A stretch of 6,976 bases of DNA from Scalindua sp964437425 (GTDB lineage: Bacteria; Planctomycetota; Brocadiia; Brocadiales; Scalinduaceae), in contig CAYTGO010000103.1 of assembly GCA_964437425.1 (NCBI GenBank), forward strand, positions 1 through 6,976, written 5' to 3'. Below are positions 5,062-6,976 of the stretch, piece by piece; within the stretch, counting starts at the first letter, position 1; each line of letters begins with the position of its first letter. A model generated the notes under the pieces. The model saw only the letters and a list, made by a program, of their open reading frames with translations, did not search any database and was not told where the DNA came from. The translations under genes and the position numbers were made by a program.

Positions 5062-5826
5062 TTAATATGGTATAGGATCTTTTATGCCATAGAAAGTAAG
5101 ATAGCTAAGATAGTCTATACCAAGTTGAGTAATAAAATAGCAGTTGTCTTGTTTTTCCATTAAATGATTTCCGATAAGATATTCTAAGTATTGCTCAAAG
5201 TTGTAATTAGTATACATGTTAGGGGTTTTTTCAGCACCTAGATCGTAATAAACTTTTAGCACTTCAAGAGAACTTCCTTTTGGGGAAGTATTCAGATAGC
5301 GAAGCAAAGACAACTGACTTCCCCATATGACATTGTGTATGCTTTGGTAATACAATTTGCCTTGTGTGGATGCTAATGCCTTAATAAGTATTTCAATTTG
5401 TTTTGATTTATCTGTTTTCAGTTCTTCTAGATCATTACGAATGGAATTTTCATATGTAATAAGGGATTGGCTAGAAATAGTACTAAGAAGATCTTCAGCT
5501 TCTTTAAGTTTGGGATTTGTATCATTTTCCTCGCTTTTGCTATCTACATTATCTTCAATTGCTTGAGTATTATCAGTTTTTATATTCAAATTTGTAGGGC
5601 TATGGACTGTTGTCTCAGGAGATTCAGAAGCCTTTAAACCTTTGGGGCTAGAATCTATTGTTGTGGGTTGTCCATGTTCCATGGATATGTCTAAACCTCC
5701 ACCTTTTACTTTTTTTATCCTGTCTATGAGTTTTTCAATATCTTTTCGAAATAAGATTATTATAGCCAGAGCTATAATTGGCCATGGTAAATTTTCTAAT
5801 ATTATCTGCAGCATATTCTTATCCAT
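5062..5826 (-). CDS. Membrane-anchored protein of unknown function, winged-helix-like C-terminus
   Basis: This 254-residue protein is not recognised. A single hydrophobic segment (about 13-26, LPWPIIALAIIILF) is followed by a basic amphipathic stretch, RKDIEKLIDRIKKVKGGGLDIS (27-48). The body is therefore probably cytoplasmic, though topology is inferred. Residues about 50-110 are polar, rich in Ser, Thr, Asn and Glu, and look disordered. Residues about 110-150 are helical, perhaps coiled-coil. Residues about 165-245 have the spacing of a winged helix, with SLLRYL, then FEQYLEYLIGNHLMEKQDNCYFITQLGIDYLSYL. Start is fixed by AAAGGAG (5833-5839) six bases before ATG. Sampled lines are about 25-30% GC, well below rluA, so acquisition by transfer is possible. 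It stands alone between two repeat fields. Confidence 0.8.
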   Translation of the reverse strand: MDKNMLQIILENLPWPIIALAIIILFRKDIEKLIDRIKKVKGGGLDISMEHGQPTTIDSSPKGLKASESPETTVHSPTNLNIKTDNTQAIEDNVDSKSEENDTNPKLKEAEDLLSTISSQSLITYENSIRNDLEELKTDKSKQIEILIKALASTQGKLYYQSIHNVIWGSQLSLLRYLNTSPKGSSLEVLKVYYDLGAEKTPNMYTNYNFEQYLEYLIGNHLMEKQDNCYFITQLGIDYLSYLTFYGIKDPIPY

Positions 5827-5832
5827 CTTTAA

Positions 5833-5839
5833 CTCCTTT
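5833..5839 (-). promoter_or_regulatory. Shine-Dalgarno of the 5062-5826 gene
   Basis: The minus strand reads AAAGGAG with a 6-nt spacer to ATG. This selects the first Met over Met5. Confidence 0.8.
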
Positions 5840-5872
5840 ATTAGTCTTCAATGTTGTTATTAGTGCAACAAT

Positions 5873-5883
5873 AGGGTCAAACC
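5873..5883 (+). repeat. GGGTCAAACC motif, right
   Basis: AGGGTCAAACC matches 8 of 10 bases of GGGTCGGACC from the left motif and is in inverted orientation to it. It sits upstream of the AT-rich gene. It is short, so coincidence is possible. The rest of 5884-6007 shows no feature I can name. Confidence 0.3.
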
Positions 5884-6009
5884 TTGATTAGTGATTAAGC
5901 CTTTAGGAAAATAGATACTGCTTTAAATGTATATGAAAAATCTTACTCGTATAAACAAGTAAAACTATCTTTTTGAAGATATTTAGAATGTGGTAAAACT
6001 GATTGATTT

Positions 6010-6068
6010 AACCACGAAAGGCACGAAAAATCACGAAAAAAACAAATCTTAACGCAGAGAACGCAAAG
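6010..6068 (+). repeat. CACGAA and ACGCAGAGAACGC spacer repeats
   Basis: Three CACGAAA words occur at 6013, 6022 and 6032, followed by TTAACGCAGAGAACGCAAAGAAGAG. These belong to the same widespread spacer repeat families as the words at 4549-4577 and 2998-3066. They are noncoding. Confidence 0.6.
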
Positions 6069-6115
6069 AAGAGATAATAGGACAGTTGTCATAAATAAGA
6101 AGGACAAGGGTGAAT

Positions 6116-6149
6116 CGAGTTGCGGGTTACGAGTTGCAGGTTGCGGTTT
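6116..6149 (+). repeat. GAGTTGCGGGTTACGAGTTGC tandem spacer repeat
   Basis: Roughly 7-base words, GAGTTGC, GGGTTAC, GAGTTGC, AGGTTGC, are repeated in tandem. I know this repeat type from intergenic regions of several environmental genomes. Any ORF through it is an artefact of the repeat. Confidence 0.6.
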
Positions 6150-6188
6150 TAGAAACGGGAATACTGTAAATCCTCGTGACAGATCGCT

Positions 6189-6226
6189 ATTTACCCATTT
6201 TGGCAATGTTGCCATTTTGGGTAAAT
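6189..6226 (-). repeat. TGGCAA-core palindrome H5
   Basis: The outer stem ATTTACCCA pairs with TGGGTAAAT (9 bp, perfect). A TTT/TTT internal loop follows, then the core TGGCAA-tg-TTGCCA (6 bp). The internal loops are T where H1-H4 have A, so this copy is in the opposite orientation. Confidence 0.8.
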
Positions 6227-6234
6227 GGTTAGCT

Positions 6235-6272
6235 ATTTGGTATATTTGGTAATGTTGCCATTCTTACCAAAT
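6235..6272 (-). repeat. TGGCAA-core palindrome H6
   Basis: The outer stem ATTTGGTA pairs with TACCAAAT. The internal loop is TATT/TTCT, and the core TGGTAA-tg-TTGCCA has one G-T wobble. It is T-rich in the internal loop like H5, hence also reversed relative to H1-H4. Confidence 0.75.
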
Positions 6273-6321
6273 GCTTGAAATCGACTCTCAAACTACTCCC
6301 AATCTCTTTTCTTGTTTTTAA

Positions 6322-6389
6322 TTTCTTCTTTCTTTGCGCTCTTCTTGTCCTCGGCGCTTTCCAGTCCGGGGAGCGTCTCTGCGGTGAGT
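6322..6389 (-). repeat. Right copy of the ~68-bp inverted repeat
   Basis: The reverse complement matches 2998-3066 with about eight differences. On the rluA sense strand the repeat begins about 12 bases after the rluA stop. Both copies therefore follow a gene in the sense direction. Confidence 0.8.
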
Positions 6390-6401
6390 GTCTCTTTTGC
6401 T

Positions 6402-6976
6402 TTAAAAAGGTTCGCTGGTGCTGGAGAAGGTCATGCGATTGTTTTCTGTCGGGTGGGCAATAATCAGTTCTTTAGCATGCAGGTTTAGGCGATCAGCCAT
6501 TGAGTGCGCGGCCTCATGGGCATAAAGTTCATCGCCAAGAATGGGATGCCCCATGGCCTGCATATGCACGCGCAGCTGGTGAGTGCGTCCAGTAGTAGGA
6601 GTCAATTCCACAATGCAACTGTTTTCAAGCCGTTCAATAATTCTCCAGTGTGTCAGCGCCTTTTTCCCCAGCTTGTGATCAACAATCTGCAGAGGCCTCC
6701 GCTCCCAATCGCATCGCATCGGCTGATTAAGCACACCTGATGACTGTTCGGGCTGACCAAACACTTTTGCGACATAAGTCTTCTCGGTTTCCCGGTTTTC
6801 AAACTGACGGCTGAGCTTGCGGTGTGATTCCCGGTTTTGTGCAATTACCATGAGACCGGAAGTTGCAAAGTCCAACCTGTGAACTATACGTGCTTCGGGA
6901 AAGAGTTTCTGAACGCGATGAATGAGGCAGTCCTGTTTATCAGGAGTCCTGCCGGGCACTGACAGCATATTTGACG
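6402..6976 (-). CDS. rluA: RluA-type pseudouridine synthase, 5'-partial
   Basis: The frame is open to the window edge, so the start lies outside; about 190 residues are visible. The first visible residues SNMLSVPGR correspond to NKPSGLLSVPGR of E. coli RluA, so probably only some 25-35 residues are missing. HRLDFATSG carries the catalytic Asp (residue 33 counting from the Met at 6966-6968). Other family segments are QFENRETEKTYVAKVFG, MRCDWERRP, and TGRTHQLRVHMQAMGHPILGD, followed by LHAKEL and HP. The CDWxxRP segment and overall match favour RluA over RluC or RluD. RluA isomerises U746 of 23S rRNA and U32 of some tRNAs. The S4 domain of RluC/RluD is not visible, but that region would be off the edge. 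The stop is at 6402-6404. Confidence 0.9.
   Translation of the reverse strand, partial: SNMLSVPGRTPDKQDCLIHRVQKLFPEARIVHRLDFATSGLMVIAQNRESHRKLSRQFENRETEKTYVAKVFGQPEQSSGVLNQPMRCDWERRPLQIVDHKLGKKALTHWRIIERLENSCIVELTPTTGRTHQLRVHMQAMGHPILGDELYAHEAAHSMADRLNLHAKELIIAHPTENNRMTFSSTSEPF

Noticed and set aside
5357..5863. Plus-strand ORFs opposite the 5062-5826 gene
   Set aside because: They are antisense shadows; the minus frame has the ribosome site, membrane segment and coherent protein.
5943..6463. Small ORFs on either strand across the 5943-6463 repeat field
   Set aside because: They run through dispersed repeats and palindromes H5/H6, have no ribosome site, and encode repeat-derived peptides.

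Overview
The window looks like the chromosome of an environmental Gram-negative bacterium. The gene set fits a Desulfobacterota-, Nitrospirota- or Planctomycetota-like genome: a GAF protein with a C-terminal Cys4 module, a bacterial homologue of the tRNA-queuosine mannosyltransferase, and RluA. The spacers are crowded with dispersed repeats of the CACGGATT, CACGAA, CACCGC-AGACGC and GTTGCGGGTTACGAG type that I know from such genomes. The phylum cannot be fixed from sequence reading alone. Composition is mixed: sampled 60-base lines give about 25-30% GC in the 5062-5826 gene and about 48% in the rluA gene.

Layout. 2-934 (+) is the 3' part of an unrecognised gene that runs off the left edge. 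It converges on a complete alpha/beta hydrolase, 975-1793 (-). A short AT-rich divergent region (about 1794-1884) separates that gene from a glycosyltransferase with a DUF3524/QTMAN-type N-terminus, 1885-3009 (+). Next come a repeat-rich spacer (3010-3434), a GAF plus Cys4 protein (3435-4133, +), a 930-base gene-free repeat field (4134-5061), an AT-rich membrane-anchored protein of unknown function (5062-5826, -), another repeat field (5827-6401), and the 3' part of rluA (6402-6976, -) running off the right edge. No multi-gene operon is visible. The two best-assigned enzymes, the QTMAN homologue and RluA, both act on RNA in their known families.

The spacers are the most unusual part. First, four copies (two in tandem) of a roughly 55-75 nt element fold into three successive small hairpins, with compensatory base changes between copies. 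Two copies are identical over 67 nt although about 1.5 kb apart. Second, six palindromes share a TGGCAA/TTGCCA core, symmetric internal loops and ATTT/AAAT ends, while the middle of the outer stem differs in every copy yet stays paired. Four lie left of the AT-rich gene, and two lie right of it in the opposite orientation. Third, a roughly 68-bp inverted repeat sits at the 3' ends of the glycosyltransferase and rluA genes. Its left copy contributes the last codons and the stop of the glycosyltransferase. Fourth, short GGGTC-NN-ACC motifs in opposite orientation bracket the AT-rich gene, and an 18-bp perfect palindrome lies at 4510-4527. No recombinase, transposase, nuclease, CRISPR array, tRNA or rRNA is present in the window.
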